Positions 34,283 to 45,732 of a DNA stretch of 64,000 nucleotides are shown one piece after another; within the stretch, counting starts at the first letter, position 1; each line of letters opens with the position of its first letter. The notes below the pieces were generated by a model, which saw nothing but the letters and a program-made list of their open reading frames with translations, was not told where the DNA came from and searched no databases. The position numbers and the translations under genes are program-made. Location of the stretch: the NCBI GenBank assembly GCA_023653785.1, contig JAMKCH010084891.1, positions 53,262-117,261 of the forward strand. Direction: 5' to 3'. This stretch comes from Ophioderma brevispina (Eukaryota; Echinodermata; Ophiuroidea; Amphilepidida; Ophiodermatidae).

Positions 34283-34642
34283 TTAAAGGCTGACTCGGAG
34301 ATTTCCCAGTGAGGGCGCCCTCAATTTTCAAACAAATCATGTTTTTTGCATATACATAATGCTTGTCTATACACTAATCACTGTGTGAAATAGCTAAGCT
34401 CAAATTGAAGTCCTTCATAATGAAATCACAACTTTGTTATAAAATTCCGGATCTGTTTTACACATTATCTTATGGCACTGTTATCCATACCATAATTGTT
34501 AACTGCATGAAAACGAAAAAAAAAATCCAATTTATCTCAAACTTTAAAATTGAGCATTTTAGGTGACTCTCTGGTTTCAGTTGACTAATTTAAATTATTA
34601 CACAAAAAAATTATATTTCAAGTTCTCTCAGTCGGCCTTTAA
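34283..34642. mobile_element. F3 MITE, copy 3
   Basis: TTAAAGGCTGACTCGGAGAT at the left and CTCTCAGTCGGCCTTTAA at the right. It lies 310 bp from copy 2 in the opposite orientation. Confidence 0.87.
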
Positions 34643-35649
34643 ATGCTTACTTACCAAACTAGGGGAACAAGGTCAAGGCCCATTGAATGCTATGAATGTT
34701 GATCTATGGTGCATTAAAGCATGAATCATTAAAAACCTAAAATTTATCTGAATATTGGAAAAAAAATAATGGCCAACTCTAGAAAATGTGGAGGTAGGGA
34801 GACAGAAACAAATTCATTCTCTAAGTAGCCTCATAATAAATTTTCACTGAAGTTTGCAAATTGATGTTAATCATGTTAATTTTAAAAATATTTTACCAAG
34901 CATATATTCAGTGGTACAAACCTGTGTCTTTGTGCACATGTGCTTTGTTTATTGCTGGTAGGTAGCTTTTGTCACTGCCAGGTCACTGCTTGGGTCGCTA
35001 CTTGTATAAGCTGCATAATCAGTCAACATCACTTCCACAGTCAAGTATCCAATCACAAGCAAACAAAGAAATAGCACATTTTTTTCTGCCAGTGCATGGT
35101 TACATTTCCTCTGTCTCAAAACATGCCCAGCTCGCCTTGTAGCACCATCTTACATTCAGCATGTTTAGTAAGAACATTCAGATTTCACTTGCATGTAGCT
35201 ATCTGCTGTGAGCATCCCATCATTCATAAAACATAAAGGAGACTGCAGAGAGGCTAGCCTGGCATGTCTATGTAGGCCATTAGTCATTGTAATTATAGCT
35301 ACAGATGGCTGTGCTCATGCATGGTATGCCAAGTGTGTTGTTGTTGTTGTGGTACCATGGTATTTGGCTAAAGGTTGACATCCCTGGGTATGCGTGTGCA
35401 GTGAGTCAGTCTGTGACTGAGTCACTTTATGGGATTTACATGCATGATTTATTTGGTATTCTCAGGTCCGTGCCCTGAGGGTGGTTCTAAGTGGAAAGGT
35501 GGGTACAGGGATGTGGAGCCAAAATGGGTAGCATTTTTAGGCTTTCTGGTATAGCTTAAATTACCAAAAATGCTATGTATTTTCTTAAAAAGTGATAATT
35601 TTGCATTGTTTTGTAGCAAATTCCCCCACAATTTTGACAAACCCTAAAC
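34643..35649. other. Spacer
   Basis: Single-copy-looking AT-rich sequence; no gene signature. Confidence 0.4.
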
Positions 35650-36000
35650 CTTCTATTGGTGATTCATTTAAAAAAGACAAAATACTTTAAATTTGTAGGA
35701 ATAGCTTAAAAGTGAAGGATAAAGTCAGTAGAATTCCCTTAAGTTATTTTTTGCAACTAAAAAAACCCCAGAAAAGTAAGAAAACACCAGTGTTTAAAGA
35801 TATGAATCTCCATTCAGAAGCTATTCAGTACGGAGAGTAATGAATGAAATATCCGATTCTGTCCATATTAGGTTGCTTTCAGACTTAGCACTTGTAGGGT
35901 GTGTTAGGATAGCTGTACTTGTTACAGACATGCACAAATCTGAATTTTGATGATTTTTTTCTATTTTCTGATTTAGCAGATCACTGATATTGCCTTTAAT
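35650..36000. mobile_element. F2 MITE, left end decayed
   Basis: It ends CACTGATATTGCCTTTAA. The interior matches 3504-3864 closely (TAGGTTGCTTTCAG, TGTTAGGATA, TTTTGATGATTTTTTTC). The left terminus has lost its first bases. Confidence 0.8.
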
Positions 36001-37540
36001 TTTGAACAGAAATTGTTTCAAAATTTAGACCATTTACTTTTAAAAATCGACCAACGAAGAACAATTTAAGAAAATATCAAATTCCTGTGCTAATGCTTGA
36101 TGCATTATTAAAAAAAAGTAAACAGAATCTTGGAAGCAATATGTATCCAAATTAAATACTAGAACTCCTGTTAAAAAAAGCTTGGGATATGGTTGGAAAA
36201 GCTTGGAAAATAGTGGGAAACAGTTGAATAATACCACTTTTCATCTAGATAAACCTGATGGAAGTAAATGTACAAAAGCCCTTGCTATTGCCAATTTATT
36301 GGCAGATGAATTAAAGTAGATTTCAAAATAAGTGAGACCTCATTAAAAGTTTTAGGTCTGTCCATTCACAGTGAGAGGTAAGAGGAAATATTTTAATGGC
36401 CACAGGTAGAAAAGCTTATGGTACTCATACAATGTATAGTAATGTAGCTAGTAAATAAATGTTGACATAAAATACATTGTTTCACATCTAAGATAGCTTG
36501 GATGTTTCATTTGATGTATCAGGATGAAAACACCAGCAAATATTTCATTAAATGTTATTTGAACATAACTTATCTTTGACACTACAAAATATCATTCTTT
36601 ATCACAGTACTGGAGAAATAATGCATTCTTATATCAATGCACACATAACACAACTAAGGTTTTATTTTGCCATAAGAAGTGGGCCAAACTTGTATAAGAG
36701 ATAGCACAAAGCGGATTTGACAAGTCCTATCATTAACAGACCATTGTAGAACTGAATGCATCAGTTTCCAGTAAGCCGATTCTGTTAAAGTAAATTTGTA
36801 CCATGGACACAATATGTTTTGTGATGGCAACAAAGGCGAGTCTTCATATGGCTGGGGATTGAACCATCATCCCTATGGATTTATGTATGGAGTCTCACGT
36901 AATTTGAAATCTACTATAGAACACAATTCTTCAAGCAATCATTATACTCAGACATTACAGGTTGCACACCACCAAATAAATTGCCATTGGTTTATGTACA
37001 AAATGGCCCTAATTAAAGCATAAATTTCTCATTAACGAAGCGACTCAGTCACTTAAATTATGCATTACCTTGCACTGCTAGACCTCTGCATCCCATTCAG
37101 CAAGAAGAATCCATAAGTTGACCACAGATTTTTCGAGCTACTGAAGCATGAAGATAACGATGAGTTCCGATCCCCTCTGAAACTGTGGCTTCTAGTCAAA
37201 ATATTCCTAGGGGGTGGGTGTAAAATTAGTACTGTAATTACTCAGTAGTAAGCCTCACAAACTTTTTTGTCTTTATATTGTGCTGATTTGTATCTTTAAA
37301 ATAATTTCTAACACAAAATATGGCCAGGAAGTTCCAGTTTCTACTATTTTTAAATTTTAACTTGGACCTGTCCCTTTTTTTTTACTTTTTTCCCAAACAC
37401 TTTTCAGCCAGAGGGTGCCAGACCAGATCTATTTAGTGGTGTGGAATCTACAAGGAAAAATACCGCAGAAAAACAAATTAAATTTTTCATCCGACAATGC
37501 AGAGGTGTAATAATAGTCTATTTAGCATGTTATAGCTAAA
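36001..37540. other. Spacer upstream of RT relic
   Basis: No endonuclease domain of the retrotransposon is visible here and no host gene is recognised. Confidence 0.4.
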
Positions 37541-39190
37541 TGACTCACTCAGTAAATGTCATGATACTGCTACTGGACCAGATGAAATCCATTATCAATT
37601 TCTTAAGCATCTTCCACAAGAATCCCTTCTTGTACTGCTAGATATTTTCAATAATATATGGGAACCTGGGATGTTCCCAAATGTATGGCAAGAAGCTACA
37701 ATTATTCCTGCTTATTCCTAGCTGCTTATATAAGACCATGGAAAAGATGATTAATGCACGTCTTGTTTGGTTCTTAGAAAGTAATGGACTGATATCAAAG
37801 TGGTAAAGTGGTTCCGGCAGGGTCGAAATACTACTGACCAACTTGTTCGCCTTGAATCTTTTATTTGTGATGGTTTTGTTTATAGAGGACATCATGTTGT
37901 GTCAGTATTCTTTGATCTAGAGAAGGCCTATGATACTTCTTGGAAGTACGGTATTCTGAAGGATTTGCATAATTTAGGACTAAGAGGTAAAATGCCTTTG
38001 TTTATTAAGAATTTTTTTGACAGATCATGTTTTTACGGTGCGTCTGGGAACAGTCTTATCGGAATTACATAATCAAGAGATGGGTGTACCGCGGGTAGCA
38101 TTCTCTCTGTTACACTCTTTCTTTTGAAAATAAATAGTATTGCCAAAGTGGTCAATAAAGGAATGGAGAGATTTTGTAGATGACTTCTCCATTTCCTATT
38201 CTTCATCAAATATGGCCACTATATAAAAGACAAATGCAAAATTGCCTGAACAAGATTCAACAATGGGCAGATGAAAATGGTTTCCATTTCTCTAATACTG
38301 TTGGTACGCATTTCTGCAACAAAAGACGTCTTCACCTTGACCCAGAACTAAAACTGAATGGTTCCCCTTTCCTGTCGTTTCACAGACTAAATTCTTAGGC
38401 CTAATATTTGACAGTAAATTAAACTTTGAAGCTTATATTGACTACCTGTGGAAGAAATTTCAGAAAGCTCTGAACCTTTTGAAAGCAATCCCAAAGATGG
38501 ACTGGGGTGCAGATTGCTCAGTCTTGCTTTGCCTTTGTAGATCAATTGCGAGATCAAAATTGGACTATGGTTGCATAGTTTATAGTTCTGCACACAAGTC
38601 ATATTTGAAAAAGCTTGAACCTTTACAGAATCAAGGTCTTTGACTTTGCTTGGGTGCTTTTTTAACCTCCCCTATGCAAAGCTTATGTCAAAGCTAATGA
38701 ACCTCCTTTGCATCTAAGATGGGAAAAATTAGCTCTTCAATATGCTCTTAAACTTAAAAGTAATGCTGGTATTCCTATACATGAGAACACTTTTTTGCCT
38801 AAATGTACCAATTTCTATACTAGTAAACCTAATTCTTAAAAAGAGGGCTTTTCACAGGTGTGTCCAAATGCTGATAACATTGCATCATTTGATTTTCCCT
38901 TATATGAATATAACAAATATTGAGATCCCCTTTTACAGGTTTCAAGGTTTCTGTTAATAGCTATATCAGAAAACAAGTGGCAAATAATCCTAATAATAAA
39001 ATGGCATGCTTTGCAACCAACCGTTGGGAAAAAACCTGTCCCTGCAAACATTCCCAGATTTTAAAGTGAAATATGTGCAACATGAACTGCACAGTTGACC
39101 TTTCAAGTCTGGCATTATGATCTTGTTTATTGCTGGTGAGTACCACATAGTGCTCATATACATTTTGAGATGCAGGAGACAATATAACTT
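37541..39190 (+). pseudogene. Jockey-type non-LTR retrotransposon reverse transcriptase, degenerate
   Basis: Fragments in changing frames match the order of a jockey-like RT: ATGPDEIHYQFLKHLP, then WEPGMFPNVWQEATIIP (about 37560-37710); a segment RQGRNTTDQLVRLESF continuing to VVSVFFDLEKAYDTSWKYG (about 37810-37960, containing the first catalytic Asp in FDLEKAYD); the FVDDF catalytic box at 38173-38187; then ADENGFHFS, a TKFLGL-like segment and KLEPLQNQGL (to about 38640). Between EATIIP and KTMEKMINARL the usual KPGK to YRPI stretch is missing, an internal deletion. Several stops and frameshifts make it inactive. No endonuclease domain is seen upstream and no poly-A tail or target duplication downstream, so it is 5'-truncated. 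Sequence from 38740 to 39190 is weaker, probably the thumb and C-terminal region. Confidence 0.85.
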
Positions 39191-39465
39191 ATTGCTCAAA
39201 TAAATCAGTCTTTAAAAAAACTGTTGTCGATTTTTTTCCTAATATTAAAGAGTTTAATGAATGGTACACACTTATCTATGACTTATAAGTTAATATAATA
39301 AAATTTTAAATTTATTAATGATTTATCATTATTTATTTTTTTAAATTTAAATAAAAGCAAAAACTTTGCATTATTGCCGCTATTCCTTTAAGGAGAGACA
39401 GGCGAAGAAGGAGAAGGGAGAGAAGAGGAGAGGAAAAAAAACACAGGAGGGAAAAGAGAGAGAGA

Positions 39466-39546
39466 GGGGGAGAGGGGGGGGGGGGGGGGGTGGGGTGGGG
39501 AGGGGGGGGTTTTTTGTTTTTGGTTTTTTTGTTTTGTTTTTGTTTT

Positions 39547-39617
<71 letters not shown>
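39466..39617. repeat. G, then T, then A homopolymer block
   Basis: A purine tract leads into G runs (39472-39508), then GT-mixed sequence, then about 32 T followed directly by about 36 A. The T-A junction is a perfect palindrome. Very unusual for real sequence; an assembly or gap-fill artefact is likely. Confidence 0.85.
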
Positions 39618-39619
<2 letters not shown>

Positions 39620-39631
39620 ATTATAAAGATT

Positions 39632-39851
39632 TGGTCTGACCATGCGCGATTTGAAATTAGGCTATTGCATATGGGATATGGAACAGTTATGCGATACGGA
39701 CGGCACGTAGCGGGGGGGGGTATACACCTTCACACGTGACGCTTCATAATGTGCCTATTTCCTATGAGAATGTATGACGCAAAACGGGCTGGCCGTATCG
39801 CATAAACACGTTAACACTAGCGCGTTTTTTAAATAGCGACATGGTCAGACT
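39632..39851. mobile_element. MITE with two sets of inverted repeats
   Basis: Outer ends TGGTCTGACCATG (39632) and CATGGTCAGACTA (39839). Inner arms TTATGCGATACGGACGGC and GCTGGCCGTATCGCATAA. A G run is in the centre. Confidence 0.82.
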
Positions 39852-39854
39852 AGA

Positions 39855-40620
39855 TGTTTGAAGTAATTTTTGTCTCGCCTGACCTTTGTTCGTCAGAGAC
39901 TTAGTAATCACTTTCTGTCTGTCATGCTGTCTGTCTGTTGCCCGACTCGTGTTCAAGTGGCTTGTGTCCATTTATCTGAGTTCCGGAAGGGACTACGATG
40001 ATGTAACTGGTGGAAGGAAGCGGTCCATGAGTTCTCGACTGATTAGATTTTGGGCATAAAATATGCTAATTAAGTATCTAATTTGCATAATTTAACTAAC
40101 ATTTCTCCCGCAAGGCTTGTGTACAATTTTTCTGGAGTTCCGTAAGGCGTATAATGATGTATCTTGGTGGAAGGGAGCGGGCTGTGAAGTTCTCGAACTG
40201 ATTAGATTTCGGGGCATCTTTCGGCAATTAATATGCAAATGCCTAAGTAATATGCAAATTGGCTTAATTGCCTGTCAATTTTGAAACGTACATCGGATTC
40301 AAAAATCCTTTGCTGCATGACAGCCTATCACACGATGCTCATCTTTCTTGCAATTGGAAAGTGCCGAGCTAGGTGCTGCTTAGATATTGCAAATGAGCTA
40401 ATTACATATGCATAATACTGTATCTCTGAACGGTACATCGGATGGGCAAATTCCTTCGCAAATGGGAATACGATGCCATGCATCTTTGTGTGAATCACAT
40501 TGCGGTCAAAGTGCATGTGGACCGATAAATGGGGCATTTTTTGATACAATTGATATATTAATATGCCATAGATTGCTGTATGCTTAAATGGTAACATTGC
40601 ATTTGCAAACCCTCGCTACA
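39855..40620 (+). repeat. R9 dispersed repeat, internally duplicated
   Basis: Two units about 157 bp apart start CTTGTGTCCATTTATCTGAG (about 39961) and CTTGTGTACAATTTTTCTGG (about 40117). Each continues with GGAGTTCCG-like, AAGGAAGCGG and ATTAGATTT words. Homologous in reverse to 9040-9470. The stretch to 40620 has related ATATGCAAAT and GTACATCGGAT motifs. Confidence 0.65.
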
Positions 40621-41545
40621 TGAGACTATTATGTGGGTACAGCTTTGTGTGCTCATTAATTTGGTCAAAATGCATGTGGGCCACGTAAGGTCCTTCTTTG
40701 ATTATTATAAAAAATTGCAACTAATGCTAAAATTGGTCCATTCCCACCAATTTGCTCAGGTTGTCATGTTCGTTTGAAATCTACACCTGCAAAAAGAATT
40801 TGATTCAGAGTATTGATTAACCTTACATAAATTAGGTCGTCAGTGTTTTATTGGCAGTATATGCTGGCGTTGTGTATTGATGTGTACAAAACAAGCAAAC
40901 TATCAAAAGGGGGTGGCATTATACCACCACCAGAGGTATTAACATCAACTAGCTAGATCAGTGCCCAGTTTTTCATTGAAATGGTTTTTCTAAGTATACA
41001 AATACTACATGGTTAGAGGAAATAAGGCATCACTATTTTCCCTGAGTTACTGGCTACAGGTCTATCCCCCGAACCCAAGGGGTATGGGTGATAGACCCTC
41101 CCCAGTACCACGGGAAAATAGTGTGCCCTATTTCCGATGTAAACCATGATAGTATTTGTTTTATTTACAGACCTCACTGTGACCTCTGGGGACGAGGTTT
41201 GTAGGAAACAGCGTTCATCTATTTCCCTAGGGAAATAGTTCCGCGTAATCAGGAATCAGCCAATGAATAACATGGATATGTTCACTTGATATCATGAGGT
41301 GTAATAATTGTGGTTTGTTTGGCAGTTTTGGGTGCCAGCCTGTTTTCCATTTGGAACTGTTGAAAGATATGGCAAAATGGGCAATTCTATTTAACGCTTT
41401 CTGAACCTCGATGGGACTCAATTTAAAAGGGGTGTGTGGTACGAGACACACAACCCATGAATTGTTTCAAAATTAGTGTTGCCGAAATTTAATAATTTTC
41501 ATATTTTATAAATTTCGTGACTTTTAAGGGATTTTTGCATGACTT
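40621..41545. other. Spacer before 140 bp satellite
   Basis: No gene recognised; short open frames lack domains. Confidence 0.4.
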
Positions 41546-42320
41546 TTCTGAGTAATATCTCCACAATGGAAAATGTTGACCCCTCGGGTGGTGTCAAATG
41601 AAAGAGCAGGAAATAAAGCATACTATAAATGCAAATTGGGGGTGCTACTCCTAACATCTCTTGGTTATGATTATGTTGGGAACATTTCAAGATAATATCT
41701 CCCAAACGGAAGATGTTGTGCCTCTATGGTGGTATCAAAATGAAGAGAGAAGTATAGATTACTATAAATGAAACCCGGGGGTACTCATAAACGTCTCTTA
41801 CTTGTGCTCATGGGGGACTTTCAAGATTATATCTCCACAACATGAAAATGTTGATGACCCTCGGGTGGTGTCAAATGAAAGAGTGAGAGGGTATAAAATA
41901 CTATCAAAATGCAAACCCAGGGGTGCTACTCCTAAACACTTAGTTATAGCTCTTGTGAGGACTTCTATATCATCTCCCAACGGAAGATGTTGTTTCCTCT
42001 ATGGTGGTATCAAATGAAGAATGAGACGTATAGATTACTATAAGGCAAAACCGTGGGTGCTACTCCTAAACGTCAATTACTTGTGCTCATGTGGAGGAAC
42101 TTTTCAAGATTAATATCTCCACATTGGAAAATGTTGGACCCCTGGGGTGGTGTCAAATGAAAGAGCAGGAAGTAAAGAATCTATAAATGCAAAACCAGGG
42201 GTGCTGACGCCTCAACTCTGACTTATGCTTGTGGGGGGGGGGGAATTTCAACTTCAAGATAATATATCCACACTGAAATGTTGTGACCGCTCGGGTGGTG
42301 TCAAATGAAATAGTGGGAAG
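41546..42320. repeat. About 140 bp tandem satellite with two alternating variants
   Basis: Six units are anchored by ATATCTCC at about 41555, 41695, 41829, 41971, 42114 and 42263. Variant A has GGAAAATGTTGACCCCTCGG and GTGTCAAATGAAAGAG. Variant B has CGGAAGATGTTGTGCCTCTA and GGTATCAAAATGAAGA. The order is A-B-A-B-A-A. GGGGTGCTACTCCTAA is common to most units. Confidence 0.88.
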
Positions 42321-42503
42321 TAACACTAGTTGAAAAATGGAGTTTAGCTGCTTGAACAACTTTGGGACACCCTGGCTCCACCAGTTGCACTCTGGTGTGC
42401 TGCTTTTTGTCTTACCGTTAAGCGCGAAAGGCAGGCAAGACTTGTGGTTCGAGAACCGCCGTGTTATGGTTAAAATAATTTTTTTCGATGAAACCACTCT
42501 ATA

Positions 42504-42856
42504 CAGAGTGAATCAAAAAAATTTGTGCATGAAAAAACAACAAATTTTGACCCTGACATGTTTACTCAACTGCGTCACAGTTGATGTGTTTCATTGATCG
42601 CATATTTTGACTTTTATTGCTGAAAAAATGACATAATTTGGTGAAGAAATGAGGTGATATGAAAGATTCAAGGCTGATCCAAAAAGATTTGTAACCATAT
42701 TCAGGACAAAATAATGGAACTGAAACCCAGCTTAATTGTGTAAATCCCATTGGAATGGGGTTAAACAATGATCTTTCATATTGTACCGCATTTTTCATCA
42801 AATTCTTTCATTTTTCAGCATGAAAGGCGAAAATATGCAGATCATGAACAATATCA

Positions 42857-42898
<42 letters not shown>

Positions 42899-42970
42899 GG
42901 TCAGTTGAAGGAGTAAACAACAGGATACCTTTTGTGTTTTGTCATGCACAATTTTTTTGATTCACTAGTG
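42504..42970. mobile_element. Mariner-like MITE with TA duplication (467 bp)
   Basis: Ends CAGAGTGAATCAAAAAAATT and AATTTTTTTGATTCACTAGT then G are flanked by TA at 42502-42503 and 42971-42972. Arms extend through TGTGCATGA and TCATGCACA. A poly-A run of about 35 lies inside. No transposase. Confidence 0.82.
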
Positions 42971-43072
42971 TATGTGGTCAATAATTATTGTATGGAATAT
43001 AGGGTATAATATTATTCGTTTGTAGGGTATCTCCTTAATTAGTAAAGAAAAGTGGATAAACAGTTCAGAGTT

Positions 43073-43412
43073 TTAAAGGGGATTTGAAATTAAGCTATAG
43101 ATCATGAAATGCCACTTTTAAAAAATCATATTTATAATACGCCTTCACCAGAACTTGACACTTTTGGAGTTTTAATGGGCATTGCAGTGTACTGTTACAC
43201 TGACATGCAGACCATAATAAATAGTGCCAAGTAGGCATACTTGCTCATTCGGTTGGAAACACTGTTGTTAAAAATCAATACACACAGTTCTTGCAACCAC
43301 ACAATGACTATTGAAAAATCCGTAAATGCAAGGTTAGTTAAGGAGTATTCATGAATTTGCTATTTTTAAAGTGGCATTTCATGATATAGCCTCATTCCAA
43401 ATCCACCTTTAA
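43073..43412. mobile_element. F8 MITE with long inverted repeats
   Basis: Left arm TTAAAGGGGATTTGAAAT followed by ATCATGAAATGCCACTTTTA; the right arm is its complement ending CCACCTTTAAA. Arms are about 50 bp with a 230 bp centre. Confidence 0.85.
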
Positions 43413-44050
43413 ATAATATAAAACCTGTTATGACCTTTCTTTACCAACTTATTTTATTATTTTTTTGTGTTTTTTTGTTTTTTTGGGGAATTCGATTCTT
43501 AGTATTTTTGTACGATTGTTTACATGCGAGGGTTTACATGAAAGAGCAGGCTAGGCAACAATATGATGTATATTCCAGAAACTTTCACCACTTATTGGAC
43601 TGAACTCCAAAATCGTGGCATATATTATATGTACAAACTATCCATTTTTGGAATCCTTTTGACTAAATGGACAATATGGCATACATTTCAACATGGTTTG
43701 GAGTATTTTAATAAGTTTGACCCCTGTGTAACTTTAAATTGGCCCTATGGAAAGTGGACACCACAATTCGAAGTAGGGCCCCTACTGACTACTAGAATTG
43801 ATATAGATGGTCCATACTAAACTACCAATGTGTTAAACCTGTTTTGCAGTGGGGGATGAACGATGATGTTTGGACCTAGGTCCAGCTGCTGCTCTTAATT
43901 ACAATCAACCACCATATTTGTGTTTGAAAGTCATCAGGCATCACACAGTTGTGGCAAACACAAAATTTGCAAGGGTGACAAGTAAACTTTTGAGAAGATG
44001 TGATTGCCAGATGGGTATATTGTCAGTAGCTGGAAACCCCAAAACCACGT
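43413..44050. other. Spacer
   Basis: Frames at 43563-43820 and 43870-44052 have no recognised domain and no splice context. Confidence 0.35.
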
Positions 44051-44470
44051 AACGAACGTAGGACAATGACGCGTCCATTGTATAAACAGACGTCAGTAAT
44101 AGCCGAATGGACGCCGGAAGGGACGTCAGAGAAAAGCCGAATGACGCCGGAATGGACGTCAAAAATAGCCGAATGGACGCTTTGGATGGACGTCAGAAAT
44201 AGCCGAATGGACGTAGGGAACGGACGTTAGACGAATGTTGTCGGTTGATTTGGGTGAACCATAAAATGCGATCATCCAAATGCTGTTCAGTTCATTTAAG
44301 TAATTTTGTAACATTCAGATTAAATTTTCTTATCAAAGACCTCTGTACGGACCGGCGCCATTTGAACACAGACGCGTGTCCATTCTTAAAATGGACGTCA
44401 GGACCGGCGTCCATGTGCCCAATGGACGTGCGTCATTCTTAAAACGGGGACATAGGCGCATTAGTCTATT
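44050..44470. repeat. GACG-rich minisatellite
   Basis: Four to five copies of an about 34 bp unit with GGACGTCAGAAATAGCCGAA and TGGACGCCGGAA run from about 44088 to 44235. Looser GGACGT and GCGTCCAT words continue to 44445. A related block is at 52370-52555. Confidence 0.85.
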
Positions 44471-45370
44471 TTCGCAGCCGTTTTAGTTTGTAAGTGGGAC
44501 TGGTGTGGTTGAACCAATGTAGTAGCCTCAAACCATGTGATGGTACGTTTTCTCCGTATCTTTAGATGATGTTCAGAGTGCCGATCAAAATGAAATAGAA
44601 TGTTGGTGTGCGTTTTGATAAGTTATTTAAAAATCTATGTTTATTATACCATCAGTCGTTCGGTGTAATTTCTTGTTTTTCACCCTATTTTTTTATATGT
44701 CATTTGTACAATTTGTCCGACTGGCCTGATTAAATCATCACTAATCATGCTAAATATACTTAAAATCATGCGGGGCTTTTTTTACAATAACACTCTTAAG
44801 TTTTTGTGGCATACATATTATTGTTTACTATGTGTTACATGTTCATTGTTCATCAAGTAAAAAAGTAAATAACATAACATACGATTAATTTGGAAAAAGA
44901 CAACAACGTAACCCATTGCGGACAATTTTTCAAATCTTTAAACTTTCTTACTGTTTTCAAATCATATCCGGAGATTGGACAACGATCTTCGGGCCAAAAA
45001 TATATATTATGTCGCGATAAAATTAGGCGGGCGCTTTCATAGATTGCGCGCAAATAAGGAATGCATTTAATATGTGTCGTATAATTTCTAAAGTTGCAGT
45101 GTGTTTGGGATAATTAATAAGAGGGGCTTTTCAAAAAGAAAGCTCGTAAGAGTTTTATTTTAAACTATGTGTTTTATTTCGTTACGAGAAAAGAAAGCAA
45201 GTAAAATAAATCATAACGGTTTGTACAAAATAAATGGAGAAGTCTTGCATTGTATGATTTTTTTTATAATATCGCTTTGTAACCCAGGCAATTTGATCTT
45301 TACATTAAACATACGAATCTAGGTAAAATTTTTGTCAAGTAATACAAGGTGCTTAATTTGGGAATATATC
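44471..45370. other. Spacer
   Basis: AT-rich, no gene recognised. Confidence 0.4.
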
Positions 45371-45611
45371 CGGTATTATACCAACTGTGAAAGATTCACA
45401 TTCTATATCCAACCTTTAACATGGGTGTTCCTCCACACAGGGTGTCATCGTGATTACCAACTGAATAAAAAGGAAATTCGTTCTTGATGTGATACGCACA
45501 AACAGTACAAAATTAAATTTGGTGCGTGTAATTCTAAGTGTGTGTGGGGTGTGTGTGTGTGTGTATAGGCCTAGTGTGTGTGTTTGCGAATGTGAAAGTT
45601 TCAGCCTTATT

Positions 45612-45732
45612 ATAAAGGCTGATTCAGAGATTACTGAAGAAAGCGGCCTAAAATTTCTAACAAATCACGTTTTTTGCATGTAATAACGCTTGTACTTTGT
45701 ACGTCCGGATACTAAAAATCAGTGTATGAAAT
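45612..45732. mobile_element. F3 MITE, 5' fragment
   Basis: Begins ATAAAGGCTGATTCAGAGAT and keeps AACAAATCACGTTTTTTGCA, but is cut off where a longer terminal-repeat element starts at about 45733. Confidence 0.75.

Noticed and set aside
39366..39643. Frames with lysine, glycine or phenylalanine runs
   Set aside because: Homopolymer translation only.
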